Shown: positions 5,856 through 6,148 of the stretch, piece after piece | How positions within the stretch are numbered: position 1 is the stretch's first letter | Layout: every line of letters begins with the position of its first letter | Assembly (NCBI GenBank): GCA_003492055.1 | Contig: DMZE01000003.1 | Location: 1 to 6,148 of the forward strand | Origin: Cellvibrionales bacterium | Lineage (GTDB): Bacteria > Pseudomonadota > Gammaproteobacteria > Pseudomonadales > UBA7434 | Direction: 5' to 3' | Length of the DNA: 6,148 nt | Notes under the pieces: generated by a model | Database searches by the model: none | Told to the model about the DNA's origin: nothing | Seen by the model: only the letters and a program-made list of their open reading frames with translations | Position numbers and translations under genes: made by a program

Positions 5856-5975
5856 AAAACCAAACGCTAATTGAATAGTAAAATTTTTTTATTGGTCTTG
5901 TGTCCAATATCCTATCGCTATAAGCTTCTGCTCATTCAAATTTAATAGCTATCACATTGAGCGGGAGAAGCCGAT
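5856..5975 (+). other. Spacer between yibQ and the small gene, no clear terminator
   Basis: The gap contains a run of seven T at 5884-5890, but no GC-rich stem precedes it, so an intrinsic terminator is not supported. A weak -10-like TATAAG at 5919-5924 has TTGTGT 15 bp upstream and could drive the small gene. Whether the envelope operon reads through into that gene cannot be decided from sequence. Confidence 0.35.
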
Positions 5976-6148
5976 ATGGCTCAGCAAAACCGGCAAGGCG
6001 AAATAGGTGGAATACCGAGTCGCAGTGATCGATTTTATTTACTGGAGAGTGTTTGGTTTTTTGCTACGCGTGAGGGGGCGGCGATTGGGCCTTTTGCAAC
6101 GCATCAAGAGGCGTTGGATGGGTTAACGGATTTTTTGGAGTTTTTAAC
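5976..6148 (+). CDS. Small DUF6316-like protein, truncated by the window edge
   Basis: An open frame of 57 codons runs off the right end without a stop. It begins MAQQNRQGEIGGIPSRSDRF and continues through WFFATREGAAIGPF to an Ala/Leu/Asp-rich helix-like end. The pattern RxGE, PxRSDRF, W[FY]F.TREG..GPF and following EA resembles the DUF6316 family of small (about 60-75 residue) proteins of unknown function in Pseudomonas-like gammaproteobacteria; that assignment is from memory of the family pattern. The start is supported by GGGAG at 5963-5967, 8 nt upstream. No signal peptide or membrane segment is seen, so it is probably cytoplasmic. Its job is unknown. It is separated from the deacetylase gene by 120 bp. 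Confidence 0.75.
   Translation, partial: MAQQNRQGEIGGIPSRSDRFYLLESVWFFATREGAAIGPFATHQEALDGLTDFLEFL

Noticed and set aside
5881..5908. T-run followed by ATTGG/CCAAT inverted repeat, possible terminator after yibQ
   Set aside because: The T-run precedes the short AT-rich stem instead of following it, so it does not fit an intrinsic terminator.

Overview
The window looks like a chromosomal core region of a moderately AT-rich gammaproteobacterium. The gene set (secB, grxC, a membrane-anchored rhodanese, envC, a carboxy-terminal processing protease, a YibQ-type divergent polysaccharide deacetylase) is the same neighbourhood known from Pseudomonas, Shewanella and, without the protease, Escherichia coli. 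A small DUF6316-like protein at the right edge would fit the Pseudomonadales/Cellvibrionales or a related marine order. The genus cannot be named from sequence alone. No transposase, phage gene, tRNA, rRNA or CRISPR array was seen.

Layout: positions 1-196 hold no supported gene, but carry a strong intrinsic terminator for the leftward genes. Three genes run leftward: yibN-like rhodanese (1157-1585), grxC (879-1154, starting 2 bp after the rhodanese stop) and secB (221-703, after a 175-bp gap with its own TATAAT box). A divergent intergenic region (1586-2041) holds a good sigma70-type promoter for the leftward unit and two short tandem repeats. Rightward come envC (2042-3244), an S41/CtpA-family protease (3348-4922) and the YibQ-like deacetylase (5004-5855). 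A truncated small gene begins at 5976 and runs off the window.

Function: the leftward group serves protein export (SecB chaperone) and thiol/sulfur redox chemistry (glutaredoxin 3, rhodanese). The rightward group is an envelope module. EnvC activates cell-wall amidases at the division septum, the S41 protease degrades or trims periplasmic proteins, and YibQ-like proteins are secreted and probably act on polysaccharide.

Main points to check: (1) gpmI (phosphoglycerate mutase), which usually sits immediately before envC here, is absent and its place is taken by a repeat-rich spacer; (2) four separate short tandem duplications (units of 10-14 bp) lie in the intergenic DNA, one of which has triplicated the end of secB including its stop codon; (3) the S41 protease has an unusual N terminus with two hydrophobic segments, a lipobox-like LASC and an acidic Pro/Glu/Leu linker. 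Nothing in the window amounts to a convincing new biological system; it is mostly a conserved locus with unusual edges.
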